From: Pirellula staleyi DSM 6068
GTDB taxonomy: Bacteria; Planctomycetota; Planctomycetia; Pirellulales; Pirellulaceae
Assembly (NCBI GenBank): GCA_945875845.1
Contig: CAMCMB010000059.1
Span: forward strand, 1-43,831
Length of the DNA stretch: 43,831 nucleotides
Direction: 5' to 3'
Part shown: one piece after another, positions 8,444-17,242 of the stretch
Numbering within the stretch: position 1 is the first letter of the stretch
How the letters are laid out: every line of letters starts with the position of its first letter
Notes under the pieces: generated by a model
What the model saw: the letters and a program-made list of their open reading frames with translations, nothing else
Told to the model about the DNA's origin: nothing
Database searches by the model: none
Position numbers and translations under genes: made by a program

Positions 8444-10357
8444 ATGAGCACTGCATCCCAATCGTATACCGCATCGGACATCGTCGCTTTGGAGGGCTTA
8501 GAGCCCGTTCGCAAACGTCCATCGATGTATATCGGCGGCGTAAATTCTGCTGGCTTGCACCACTTGGTCTGGGAAATACTCGACAATTCCGTCGACGAGG
8601 CCATGAACGGTCATGCCAGCGAGATCGCGGTTACGTTGCACAAAAATGGCCGGACGATGACGGTCTCCGACAACGGACGGGGGATTCCTGTCGACAAACA
8701 TGCGAAAACTGGGAAGAGCGCGTTGGAAATCGTTTTAACGGTTTTGCACGCGGGTGGAAAATTCGAGGGGAAGAATTACAAGACTTCGGGCGGCTTGCAC
8801 GGAGTTGGCGCTTCGGTCGTGAATGCATTGTCCAAAGAACTCATCGCACTCGTTCGTCGCGATGGAGCGCAATACAAAATGGAGTTTTCGCAAGGCAAAC
8901 CGACGACCAAGCTTCAGAAAGCCGCCTCATCGGCTCGCGGAACCGGGACATCCATCACCTTTACGCCCGATCCCACGATCTTCCCCAAGACCGAATTTGA
9001 TCCAGAGCTGATCCGGCTACGACTCGAGATTACGAGCTACTTGCATCGTGGTGTCAGGGTCCTTTTCAACGATGAGACCACGGGGCGTAAAGAAAACTTT
9101 TTCCATGAACAAGGCATCGTTGACTATCTTGGCAAGGTGCTGGTCGAGCGACATGCTAAATCGATTCATGAAACACCCTTTACGGTTCGCAAGGAGGGAG
9201 ACGAACGCGTTGAGATTGCGCTGCAATGGACCGAATCAACCGACGAGCATGTGCGATCCTACTGCAATGGAATCCCGAACGCGAATGGTGGAACGCATGA
9301 AAATGGGCTTCGGGCTGGGCTCGGCAAGGCAGTGCGTAATTTCTTTGAAACGCACAATTTGATTCCGAGAGGCGTCAAAGTGGGCCACGAAGATATTCGA
9401 GAAGGCTTGGTCGCAATTCTATCTGTGTTTATTTCAGAGCCCCAATTCCAAGGCCAAACGAAAGATCGTTTGAACAATCCGGAAGTCCAAACCACGGTCG
9501 ACAATGCGATTCGAGCGGCCCTGGAACAATGGCTCAATAGCAATCGAACCGTTGCGGAGTCGATTGTGGCTCGCATCATAGCGTCGGCTCGTGCAAGGGC
9601 CGCATCCCGAGCCGCATCGGAATCCGTTTCACGTAAGACCAGTACCTCGAGAGCCATGTTGCCCGGCAAGCTGAGCGATTGCCTCTCGTCGGGACGAGGT
9701 CGATCCGAGTTATTTATCGTGGAAGGTGATTCGGCAGGAGGAAGCGCCAAGCAAGGTCGCGATCGAAACTTCCAGGCGATATTGCCATTGAGAGGTAAGG
9801 TACTGAACACCGAGTCCGTCGCTCTCTCGAAGGTGATGGAGAACAAGGAACTTCAGGATTTGGTAACGGCGCTTGGCTGCGGAATTGGCAAATCCATTGA
9901 TATTGCTCGGATACGTTACGAGAGAATCATTTTATTAGCAGATGCGGACTCCGATGGACATCACATCACAACGTTATTGCTGACGTTTCTTTATCGTCAT
10001 ATGTTACCGCTCATCAACGATGGACGCGTGTATATTTCAGTGCCTCCCTTGTTTCGGATCGATATTGGCAAAGAACGCTATTGGGCCGCAGACGAGAAAG
10101 ATCGGGAAAGGATTTTGGCAACCCAAAGCAAACGAGGGAAACCCGAAATCACTCGGTTTAAAGGGCTAGGCGAAATGATGCCAAAGGACCTTTGGGAAAC
10201 CACGCTCAATCCTGCCACCCGCCGGTTGTTAAAAGTAGAAATTGACGATCAACTCGAAACCGATCGCGTCATGAACGACTTGATGGGACGCGACGCATCC
10301 GCCCGCTTTCGGTTCATTATGGAACGCGCGGAGGACGCACAAGAAATCGACGTCTGA
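8444..10357 (+). CDS. Type IIA DNA topoisomerase subunit B (ParE/GyrB family)
   Basis: The 637-residue ATPase/TOPRIM subunit starts seven bases after the A-subunit stop, so the two are surely co-transcribed. GHKL ATPase motifs are EILDNSVDEAMNGHA, VSDNGRGIPVD and GGLHGVGASVVNALS. The transducer part carries QTKDRLNNPEV. TOPRIM motifs are FIVEGDSAGGSAKQGRDRN, ADADSDGHHITTLLLTF and TRFKGLGEMMP. DADSDG with PPLFRIDIGKERYW resembles E. coli ParE (DADSDG, PPLYRIDLGKE) more than GyrB (DADVDG). The GyrB-specific insertion of E. coli is absent, and the length is ParE-like. The A-then-B order is the reverse of the common gyrB-gyrA arrangement. A second pair, the main gyrase, probably lies elsewhere in the genome. 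Confidence 0.93.
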   Translation: MSTASQSYTASDIVALEGLEPVRKRPSMYIGGVNSAGLHHLVWEILDNSVDEAMNGHASEIAVTLHKNGRTMTVSDNGRGIPVDKHAKTGKSALEIVLTVLHAGGKFEGKNYKTSGGLHGVGASVVNALSKELIALVRRDGAQYKMEFSQGKPTTKLQKAASSARGTGTSITFTPDPTIFPKTEFDPELIRLRLEITSYLHRGVRVLFNDETTGRKENFFHEQGIVDYLGKVLVERHAKSIHETPFTVRKEGDERVEIALQWTESTDEHVRSYCNGIPNANGGTHENGLRAGLGKAVRNFFETHNLIPRGVKVGHEDIREGLVAILSVFISEPQFQGQTKDRLNNPEVQTTVDNAIRAALEQWLNSNRTVAESIVARIIASARARAASRAASESVSRKTSTSRAMLPGKLSDCLSSGRGRSELFIVEGDSAGGSAKQGRDRNFQAILPLRGKVLNTESVALSKVMENKELQDLVTALGCGIGKSIDIARIRYERIILLADADSDGHHITTLLLTFLYRHMLPLINDGRVYISVPPLFRIDIGKERYWAADEKDRERILATQSKRGKPEITRFKGLGEMMPKDLWETTLNPATRRLLKVEIDDQLETDRVMNDLMGRDASARFRFIMERAEDAQEIDV

Positions 10358-10400
10358 CTATAATCATTCGACTGCGGTGATCCCAGTGAGATTCCTCCCG

Positions 10401-10440
10401 CTCACCCCTATAAGAGGCTGCTCACCCCTATAAGAGGCTG
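10401..10440. repeat. Perfect 20-bp tandem duplication
   Basis: CTCACCCCTATAAGAGGCTG occurs twice in direct succession (10401-10420 and 10421-10440), 43 bases after the topoisomerase B stop. Confidence 0.95.
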
Positions 10441-10464
10441 CTGATTTAATCCCCATGAATCCCA

Positions 10465-10608
10465 ACCCGACGCGTAGCGGCTTGTTGCTTTAGTGCAGTC
10501 GTTATTGGGTAAGGGCGGTACGACGGACTTCCTAGTCCGTCGATGGAGAATTCGACGGACTAGGAAGTCCGTCGTACCATTAAATCAACAGCCCGTTACG
10601 CGTCGGGT
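10465..10608. repeat. Repeat family A, copy 2 (long nested palindrome)
   Basis: The outer arms are a perfect 12-bp inverted repeat: ACCCGACGCGTA at 10465-10476 and TACGCGTCGGGT at 10597-10608. Inside lie the TTGTTG..TTTAG and TAAATCAACA arms, and then two successive palindromes with GACGGACTtcctAGTCCGTC and GACGGACTaggaAGTCCGTC cores. The central hairpin is thus duplicated compared with copies 1 and 3. Confidence 0.9.
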
Positions 10609-10617
10609 TACCAAAGC

Positions 10618-10668
10618 GTGGCACGAACGCGCTCGCTCGTGAATCCATGGGCGAGACGCCCATGCCAC
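10618..10668. repeat. Repeat family C, copy 2
   Basis: GTGGCACGAACGCGCTCGCT through GAATCCATGGGCGAGACGCC to ATGCCAC. It follows repeat A copy 2 by nine bases, and the linking GGTTACC recurs between A and C copies near 2711. The A-C order is therefore a composite unit. Confidence 0.85.
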
Positions 10669-10796
10669 TTTCGAATACCCTGTGTCACAGCCCATTAAGG
10701 CAACAAGCCGGTAAGGGAGCGACGGTCTTTCCCTCGCTCATGCGTCGGGTTGTGATCGAGCCTTTGCTTGCAGCAAATCCACTAAATCAGCAGTCT

Positions 10797-10824
10797 CTAT
10801 AAAAGGGGCGAGGGGAGCAAAATC
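10797..10824. repeat. Short repeat family E, copy 1
   Basis: CTATAAAAGGGGCGAGGGGA followed by GCAAAATC. It matches 17124-17152 (CTAAAAAAGGGGCAAGGGGA, then GCAAGATC). The rest of 10669-10970 shows no gene. Confidence 0.7.
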
Positions 10825-10970
10825 ACAAATGCCCCCATTTCTTGCATATTGCGGTAGAATCCAGTCGGCAACGAGGCAGAGAGCCTTGCCAACGTGTATG
10901 ATTCGTAGGGTGGAATCGCTCGATGTGTTGACAATCCATTTCCTGCCTTTTGATTTCTTCCTCGCCTGCC

Positions 10971-13900
10971 ATGAAAACAATTGCTTTTCTCACGATTGCA
11001 CGACAGCTTGCGGTGATCGCTGTGGTTTTCCATATCGCAAATTGCGGCCCAGCCTGGGCGGCTGACCCCAAAGAAGTCGTACGCTGGGAATTCGGGGCTG
11101 AGGAAGCCACCCGCGTTGTCTATTCCGGCTTCGTACAACGCGATTCCCGTGGGCCGCGTCCACCGATGTTTCCTGATTTTTCGAAGACAAATACCGCTAT
11201 CCGACTCAGCGGGGACGGGGCTCACGTCGCCATTCAAGATACGGGCGACTCAAGTCCATTCGACTTCACCAACGGCGATTCAATCACCATTGAAAGCTGG
11301 GTCTTGATCGATGCTATCGGCGAGGGCGAAAATCGCTATGTGGTCGGCAAGGGTCGAACTCACCACTCGGGTTTCGATCGCGATAATCAGAATTGGGGAC
11401 TGCGATTGTCGGGCGTAAAAGGCAAGGGAGCCATCTCGTTTTTGTTCGCGACGCCTCGTTCGAAATCGAATTCCGGTGCAGGTAACAGCAGTCCGCACTG
11501 GCATCGATGGACCAGCAAAGAAGGGTTTGCTCCCGAAACGGGTTGGCACCATGTTGCGGTTGCGTATCGTTTTGGATCGTCCGAATCCGTTCGTGGGTGG
11601 ATCGACGGCGTGCCTGTGGTTGGGCAATGGGATATGGGCGGGCCAACGAATGAATCGCCTGTCACCGACAACGACGATGTTTGGATCGGCGCATCGATGG
11701 GAGGAAACAAATCCACCAGTTTTCAAGGATCCCTCGATTCCATTGCGATCCATCGAGAAATACTGACGGACGAAGTCATGAAGACGCGGTACCGCAGAGA
11801 AGGTCCGGTTGTCCCGATCCCCGCCATGCCCGAGAAAGCTCCTGACGTAGGAGTCCTACCCGCAGGTCTCGTATATTTCTCGGCGCATGAAAACATGCCG
11901 GCTCACGCGCGTTGGTTCAACGAGGAAGAGACGCTTCCCAAGCCCACAATGGTCTGGTCGAGTAAGGATTTTTTACTTCCTCGACTTCCCTTTCGCTACG
12001 ACGCGTGGGGAATACGCGACAGTTGGAGCGGCCCCGTTCTGTTGCGAATGGCTGCCGACGTTCCCTTGACCGCAGGTGAGCATCGAATTCTGCTGCGTGC
12101 TCGTGGATTAAGCAGGCTATGGTTGGGAGAACAAATCATCGCCAAGACGAAAACCGTAAGTGGTCAAACGGATGGTCATCAACCTGTCGCGCCGATCGCG
12201 GACCCACCTATGCCAGGCTTGCAACCGGCTGGCTACGAAATGCAGGAAGCCATCCAGAAATTCTCGGTTCCCAACGATGGGACCTACCGAATCGTCCTTG
12301 AATCCATGCTTGGCGGCAAGAAATTTCGGGCTGTTCCAGGCGATATGTGCGTCGCCATCGAAACGGCAGACGGCTCCTCCTTTACGTTGCTCGAACCTAG
12401 CACGGAACATGAAGCGTCCACTCATTTGACCGAGGAAAGTATGACTCGAAGGCTGGAGCAAGTTGAGCAAACACTGCAGCGAATCGACGATGACGCACGT
12501 CGAACGTTGGCTTCGACTCAGAACGACTATTGGACGATGCGGCATGATTTCGCGAAGCAGTATTCCAAGGAGCATCCGGTCGCTCACCCATCATCGGTCT
12601 CAATGCATCCCATTGATCGTTTTGTTGAATCCAAACTAACGCGGGTGCTCAAGCTGGCCCAGGACACGCCGACCGAGGCTGCTGCGCATTTTCAACGCAA
12701 CGTTCTTCCGATCTTGAGTGAAAACTGTTTTCGTTGTCACGGTAAAAAGGAGAGCGGCGGGTTGCGACTGAATCAACGCGAGTTGGCTCTGAAAGGGGGC
12801 GAATCTGGCGAACCTGCGTTTGTGCCGGGGAACGCACATGCAAGTGCCCTGATAACTCGCATTCGCAGTTCGGACATGGACGAACGAATGCCGCCGGGTG
12901 ACAAACCCCTCACGCAACAAGAGATCTCGATTTTGGAGGATTGGATCCAGAAAGGGGCACATTGGTACGAACAACTACCTGCACCCGAGACGCTTCGGAA
13001 AGCCGAACTCGTGGGAGATGAGGCATTCCTTCGCCGGCTTACCTTGGACACGATCGGTTTACCACCAACCGAAGCGGAAATTCGCAACTTCGTGGCGGAC
13101 ACACAAACGAACAAGCGCGAGAGTGCCATTGATCGTCTTCTGAATGAACCGCGTTGGGCCGACCACTGGGTGAGCTATTGGCAAGAGGTACTCGCCGAGA
13201 ACCCAAATATGCTTAAGCCTAGCTTGAACAACTCGGGCCCTTTTCGTTGGTTTTTGCATGAGGCGTTTCGCGATGGCAAGTCGATTGATCGAATCGTTAC
13301 CGAGCTAATCCTTTTGCGAGGGAGCGAACGCGAAGGGGGAGCGGCAGGCTTTGGGCTCGCGGCGGACAATGATGCACCGTTTGCGGCCAAGGCCCATATT
13401 GTCGGTACGGCATTCCTCGGCGTGGAACTGCAATGCGCTCGCTGTCATGATTCGCCGTATCACCGAACGAAACAAAAGGATCTCTATTCCTTGGCAGCCA
13501 TGTTTGAGCGTAAAAGCGTGAAGGTCCCTTCGACAAGTACAGTCCCGGTGGGTTTCTTCGAAAAGAAGGAACGTGAATCGCTCATTCAAGTGACTCTCCA
13601 ACCGAGCGAGTCGATCGAACCGGTTTTCCCGTTCACGGAGTTGTTGGATTGTCATGGAGACCTCTCGACCATTCAGGGGCTGATGCGCGACCCCAAGGAT
13701 TCTCGCGAGCTTTTGGCAGCCGTCATTACAGCGCCACAGAACAAGCGTTTTGCCCAGGTCATCGCGAACAGGTTATGGCGTCGTTTTGTGGGTGCAGGCA
13801 TCGTCGAACCACCTCATGATTGGGAGGGACAGATGGCTAGTCATCCCGAACTGCTCGAATGGTTAGGTGCCGAACTGGTTTCACACAAGTACGATTTAAA

Positions 13901-14729
13901 ACACCTTTCGCGGGTTATCTTCACCTCAAAACTCTATCAGCGTGAAGCGATTGGGCAAAACCTGGAGTCCGCTCCTGAGCAACGATTCTTTTTAGCACCG
14001 GATCGACGCCGATTGACGGCCGAGCAAATTGTGGACTCAATGTATGCAGCAGCCGGTCATCGGATCGACGTGGAAGAGATCACTTTCGATCCCGACGGTC
14101 GTAGAGCTCCGGATGCGATGATCTCACTCGGGCGCCCCAACCGTGCTTGGATGTTTGCAAGTCTATCCAACGAACGCGATAGACCCAGTTTGAGTCTTCC
14201 GAAAGCGCAAGCGGTAAGCGACGTTTTGGAAGCCTTTGGCTGGACAGGTGCAAGGCAAAACCCACGCACGGACCGAGAAGTCTCGGCGAACGTTCTGCAA
14301 AGTGGAGTTTTGGCCAACAGCGTTGTCTCGACATGGATTACGCGAGCCTCACACGAAAGTCCCTTAGCAGAACTGGCCCTCAAGACAGACACACCGGAGT
14401 CGTTAGTGGAAGTTATTTTCTTGCGATTCCTGGGCAGGCGGCCTTCTATCGACGAGCAACAGTCGTTTGTTCCTGCCCTGTCGGTTGGTTTTTCCGATCG
14501 AAGAATTCCAGATTCGCAAGTCCGAATGCCGGCACCTTTTCCGCGACTTGCGCCTGTTAATTGGTCCAACCACTTGATGCCAGAGGCCAATGAGATTCAG
14601 GTCGAGAGGGAGAAGCAGGCGCGAGCCGGGGCACCTGTCGATCCTCGCATTGAACCAAGATGGCGCGAGGTATACGAAGACTTTGTGTGGAGCGTATTGA
14701 ACACCCGGGAATTCGTATGGATTCCCTAA
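10971..14729 (+). CDS. Exported LamG / planctomycete cytochrome C / DUF1549 / DUF1553 protein
   Basis: A 1252-residue exported protein. The ATG at 10971 gives signal peptide MKTIAFLTIARQLAVIAVVF, ending AWA near residue 26. An ATG seven codons upstream is less suitable. A concanavalin/LamG domain spans about 35-275 (ITIESWVLIDA, GWHHVAVAYRF, FQGSLDSIAIHREILTDE). A coiled region is near 490-530. The cytochrome-like PSCyt1 domain (about 575-665) has CFRCH near 586 and DERMPPGDKPL. DUF1549 (about 680-880) has RLTLDTIGLPPTEAE and a second haem-type motif CARCHDSPYH near 821. DUF1553 (about 910-1150) has NRLWRRFVGAGIVEP and SHPELLEWLGAELV. The gene is 149 bp upstream of a DUF1501 gene, the usual pairing in planctomycetes. 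The function is unproven; polysaccharide use at the envelope is often suggested. CxxCH motifs suggest haem binding but do not prove it. Confidence 0.9.
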   Translation: MKTIAFLTIARQLAVIAVVFHIANCGPAWAADPKEVVRWEFGAEEATRVVYSGFVQRDSRGPRPPMFPDFSKTNTAIRLSGDGAHVAIQDTGDSSPFDFTNGDSITIESWVLIDAIGEGENRYVVGKGRTHHSGFDRDNQNWGLRLSGVKGKGAISFLFATPRSKSNSGAGNSSPHWHRWTSKEGFAPETGWHHVAVAYRFGSSESVRGWIDGVPVVGQWDMGGPTNESPVTDNDDVWIGASMGGNKSTSFQGSLDSIAIHREILTDEVMKTRYRREGPVVPIPAMPEKAPDVGVLPAGLVYFSAHENMPAHARWFNEEETLPKPTMVWSSKDFLLPRLPFRYDAWGIRDSWSGPVLLRMAADVPLTAGEHRILLRARGLSRLWLGEQIIAKTKTVSGQTDGHQPVAPIADPPMPGLQPAGYEMQEAIQKFSVPNDGTYRIVLESMLGGKKFRAVPGDMCVAIETADGSSFTLLEPSTEHEASTHLTEESMTRRLEQVEQTLQRIDDDARRTLASTQNDYWTMRHDFAKQYSKEHPVAHPSSVSMHPIDRFVESKLTRVLKLAQDTPTEAAAHFQRNVLPILSENCFRCHGKKESGGLRLNQRELALKGGESGEPAFVPGNAHASALITRIRSSDMDERMPPGDKPLTQQEISILEDWIQKGAHWYEQLPAPETLRKAELVGDEAFLRRLTLDTIGLPPTEAEIRNFVADTQTNKRESAIDRLLNEPRWADHWVSYWQEVLAENPNMLKPSLNNSGPFRWFLHEAFRDGKSIDRIVTELILLRGSEREGGAAGFGLAADNDAPFAAKAHIVGTAFLGVELQCARCHDSPYHRTKQKDLYSLAAMFERKSVKVPSTSTVPVGFFEKKERESLIQVTLQPSESIEPVFPFTELLDCHGDLSTIQGLMRDPKDSRELLAAVITAPQNKRFAQVIANRLWRRFVGAGIVEPPHDWEGQMASHPELLEWLGAELVSHKYDLKHLSRVIFTSKLYQREAIGQNLESAPEQRFFLAPDRRRLTAEQIVDSMYAAAGHRIDVEEITFDPDGRRAPDAMISLGRPNRAWMFASLSNERDRPSLSLPKAQAVSDVLEAFGWTGARQNPRTDREVSANVLQSGVLANSVVSTWITRASHESPLAELALKTDTPESLVEVIFLRFLGRRPSIDEQQSFVPALSVGFSDRRIPDSQVRMPAPFPRLAPVNWSNHLMPEANEIQVEREKQARAGAPVDPRIEPRWREVYEDFVWSVLNTREFVWIP

Positions 14730-14740
14730 ATAGTGCGAGA

Positions 14741-14817
14741 CGTCCGGTGATATTATTTGATAGCGGAACGGCGCGAGCCGTCCGGTGAGTATTATTTAGT
14801 AGCGGAACGGCGCGAGT
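14741..14817. repeat. Imperfect 38/39-bp tandem duplication between the DUF1553 and DUF1501 genes
   Basis: Unit 1 (14741-14778) begins CGTCCGGTGATATTATTTGA and unit 2 (14779-14817) CGTCCGGTGAGTATTATTTA. Both end with AGCGGAACGGCGCGAG. A related piece (TAGCGGAACAGCGAAAGCTG) occurs at 17031-17050. Further on, GGAGGGCTTGCGCCCTGCCG near 14836 can form a small hairpin. Confidence 0.85.
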
Positions 14818-14878
14818 CGAACTAGGTCAAACACCGGAGGGCTTGCGCCCTGCCGCTATCATCATCCAAAAGGAGCGA

Positions 14879-16168
14879 ATGAAGAAACCCACTATGAAAC
14901 GACGCGACTTCCTTGCGGGCTCGGCAGCAGCCTCCCTGCTCTGCTCTCCTGCCTCGCATGCTAATGCACGTGCCGTCAATTTGCTGAAGGGCAAAGCTGA
15001 GCATGTTATCTCCATTTGGCTTGGTGGCGGAATGGGGCAAATCGATACTTTTGATCCGAAGCGAAAGGGAGACCCAAGCAGGAAAGTTGCTGGCTCCTAT
15101 TACGACAGCATTTCAACCGCCGTCGACGGTGTCGAAGTGTGTGAGCATCTTCATCGCGTTGCGCCTTTGATGGATCGAGTGACGGCGGTTCGAAGTGTGC
15201 ATCATGAAGTGATTGATGAGCATGCGGCTGCGACCAATCGTATGCACACGGGGCGCCCGGTTAGCGGTACGGTCGTCTATCCTTCGATCGGGTCGATTGT
15301 GGCTCACGAGTTGGGAGCCAAGGCAGATGGCGTTCCACCGTATGTATTGATCGGATACCCGAATCTGACTCGTGGTCCAGGTTTTCTTGGTGCCAAGGAT
15401 GGTTACGTGTATTTAACGGATACCAGTCAAGGGCCAGCAGGACTAAGTCGCCCAGATGGTATCTCGCCTCTCCGACAATCGCGTCGTGACGCTTTTTTAA
15501 ACCAGCTGCAAGCGAATCAACCGAAGTCGGACGAGAGCCGCTTGAAAGATTACGACGAAGTGATCGCACAACGCATCAAGCTAAGCGGCCCCGAGTTTAC
15601 GAAGAGTTTTGAGCTCGACAGGGAGCCGTCTGAATTGCGGAAAAGTTACGGTGGCGAATTCGGTCAACGCTGCTTGTTAGCTCGCCGACTTGTCGAGCAG
15701 GGAGTTCGGTTCATTGAAGTATCGCATAACCTAAATTTCTTGAATGGGACTGGCTGGGATGTTCACAACGGCGGCATTGTCCAGCAGCACGCTTTGATCC
15801 AAGAACTCGATCAAGCGATGTCGGCACTCATTATGGATTTGGAGGCGCGACAAATGTTGGACAAAACGTTGATCGTGATTACCTCCGAATTCGGTCGGCC
15901 ACCTGAATTTGATGGCGGTGGCGGGCGAGGGCATCAGGGTTCGGCCTTCACATGTGTGTTGGCTGGCGGTGGTCTGCGCCACTGTGGTGCTTACGGGCAG
16001 AGCGATGATCTCTCCAAAAAGATCCTTCAGAATCCAGTTTCCGTTCCCGATTTCTTTGCAACGATCTTAGCGTCGCTCGGTATTGATTACACCAAAAACA
16101 TCTACGACGGCGATCGTCCTGTCCCGTTGACAGACAATGGAAAGCCCATTGCCGATTTGCTCGGATGA
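14879..16168 (+). CDS. DUF1501 family protein with Tat-type signal
   Basis: A 429-residue alkaline-phosphatase-fold-like protein. The N-terminus has a twin-arginine motif ([15 protein letters not shown]), so export of a folded protein by Tat is likely. Family marks are [39 protein letters not shown] (with HTGRP next), [41 protein letters not shown] and [25 protein letters not shown] lies three bases upstream of the ATG at 14879. A second in-frame ATG at 14894 begins directly at KRRDFL. It pairs with the upstream DUF1549/DUF1553 gene, as its family usually does. It ends one base before the end of the convergent hydrolase gene. The biochemical function is not established. Confidence 0.9.
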   Translation: MKKPTMKRRDFLAGSAAASLLCSPASHANARAVNLLKGKAEHVISIWLGGGMGQIDTFDPKRKGDPSRKVAGSYYDSISTAVDGVEVCEHLHRVAPLMDRVTAVRSVHHEVIDEHAAATNRMHTGRPVSGTVVYPSIGSIVAHELGAKADGVPPYVLIGYPNLTRGPGFLGAKDGYVYLTDTSQGPAGLSRPDGISPLRQSRRDAFLNQLQANQPKSDESRLKDYDEVIAQRIKLSGPEFTKSFELDREPSELRKSYGGEFGQRCLLARRLVEQGVRFIEVSHNLNFLNGTGWDVHNGGIVQQHALIQELDQAMSALIMDLEARQMLDKTLIVITSEFGRPPEFDGGGGRGHQGSAFTCVLAGGGLRHCGAYGQSDDLSKKILQNPVSVPDFFATILASLGIDYTKNIYDGDRPVPLTDNGKPIADLLG

Positions 16169-16169
16169 G

Positions 16170-16928
16170 CTACTTCATCAACTCTGTTAGTTTTGGTCCG
16201 ATCGAATCCGCCCAGATTTGATAACCGGCAGCAGAGAGGTGGAGAAAGTCGGGCATGATGTCTTTCGACAGACTTCCATCCGTTTGTAGAAATTTTCCGC
16301 CGATGTCCAGATAATAGATATGCTTGCCATCATCTAGTTTGGAGATGGTCGCGTTGACTTGATTGATCTTGTCGCGTCCAGGGTTGGGACTGGCCAATTC
16401 CCCGCGAGGAAAAACCGCTAGGAGCAAGATCTTTGCTTGTGGCTGTTTCTCTCGCAGAGTTTGAACGATTGTGGTGATCCCTTTGGCGATTCCTTCTGCG
16501 GAATCCGTTCCGGTATTATTGGTACCGATCATCAGGACAAATGCCTTTGGCTTAATTCCATCTAATTCGCCATTGGTGATCCGCCAGAGAACATGTTGGG
16601 TGCGGTCGCCCCCGATTCCGAAATTCGCTGGCTTGTAGGCTCCGAACGCCTTTTCCCAAATCTCTTTCTTGCCTCCCCAACCCGCAGTGATGGAGTCGCC
16701 AAGGAAAACCAGCTCCGCAGTCCCTTCCTGGGCAGTTTTTACAAATTTTTCGTGGGAATTCAAAAAGCCCTGATTCACCTTGCCATCCGGTCCAAACTTG
16801 GGTGCCGCAACATCCGGTGCCTGAGGAGCCAGTTTTACAGCGGGCGCCGTGGCGGCCTTCTCCTGTGCATGAACTGGTGAAACGATGAGCCCGAGAGCCA
16901 AAAGTGCCGCGAACGCAGAATATTTCAT
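16170..16928 (-). CDS. Secreted SGNH/GDSL-type hydrolase
   Basis: A 252-residue esterase/acetylhydrolase candidate with signal peptide MKYSAFAALLALGLIVSPVH, cleaved near AQ22. SGNH blocks are all present: block I FLGDSITAGWG (Ser79), block II NFGIGGDRTQHVLWR (Gly106-107), block III MIGTNNTGTDS (Asn137-138) and block V MPDFLHLSAAGY (Asp227, His230). This resembles PAF-acetylhydrolase-like and carbohydrate-acetylesterase-like SGNH proteins. The N-terminal 25-50 part is Ala/Pro-rich. It is convergent with the DUF1501 gene with only one base between their stops. The substrate is not known; deacetylation of polysaccharide is a reasonable guess. Confidence 0.92.
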   Translation of the reverse strand: MKYSAFAALLALGLIVSPVHAQEKAATAPAVKLAPQAPDVAAPKFGPDGKVNQGFLNSHEKFVKTAQEGTAELVFLGDSITAGWGGKKEIWEKAFGAYKPANFGIGGDRTQHVLWRITNGELDGIKPKAFVLMIGTNNTGTDSAEGIAKGITTIVQTLREKQPQAKILLLAVFPRGELASPNPGRDKINQVNATISKLDDGKHIYYLDIGGKFLQTDGSLSKDIMPDFLHLSAAGYQIWADSIGPKLTELMK

Positions 16929-17120
16929 GAGACATCAACTTCCGTCAAAGAGGTGATACAAGTACTTTTAGCTCCATGAAATTTAATCGTTGGCCGGCAG
17001 ATATGCAACTGGCCGGCCGCGCTCACTTTGTAGCGGAACAGCGAAAGCTGTTTGGTGAGGAGTCGCAAATCCTTGGTCCGGTAAAGACTGTCCCCACAGA
17101 GTTTCTCCCCACAGAGCTTC

Positions 17121-17137
17121 GCCCCTAAAAAAGGGGC
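17121..17137. repeat. GC-rich hairpin in gene-free region 16929-17242
   Basis: GCCCCTAAAAAAGGGGC pairs fully with a small A loop. It lies about 106 bp beyond the 3' end of the minus-strand SHD1 gene, and overlaps repeat E copy 2 (17124-17152). A doubled CCCCACAGAG lies just upstream at 17093-17116. A terminator role is possible but there is no T-run on the relevant strand. Confidence 0.5.
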
Positions 17138-17170
17138 AAGGGGAGCAAGATCAAAAGATGTGGGTAACGA

Positions 17171-17218
17171 TGAGGCGTCTCGTCCATGGAGTCATGAGCG
17201 AGCGCGCTCGTGCCACGC
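17171..17218 (-). repeat. Repeat family C, copy 3 (inverted)
   Basis: The reverse complement reads GCGTGGCACGAGCGCGCTCG, then an ATGACTCCATGGACGAGACG core, matching copies 1 and 2. Confidence 0.8.
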
Positions 17219-17242
17219 GAGGGTTAGCTGCTAGGCCAAGCG

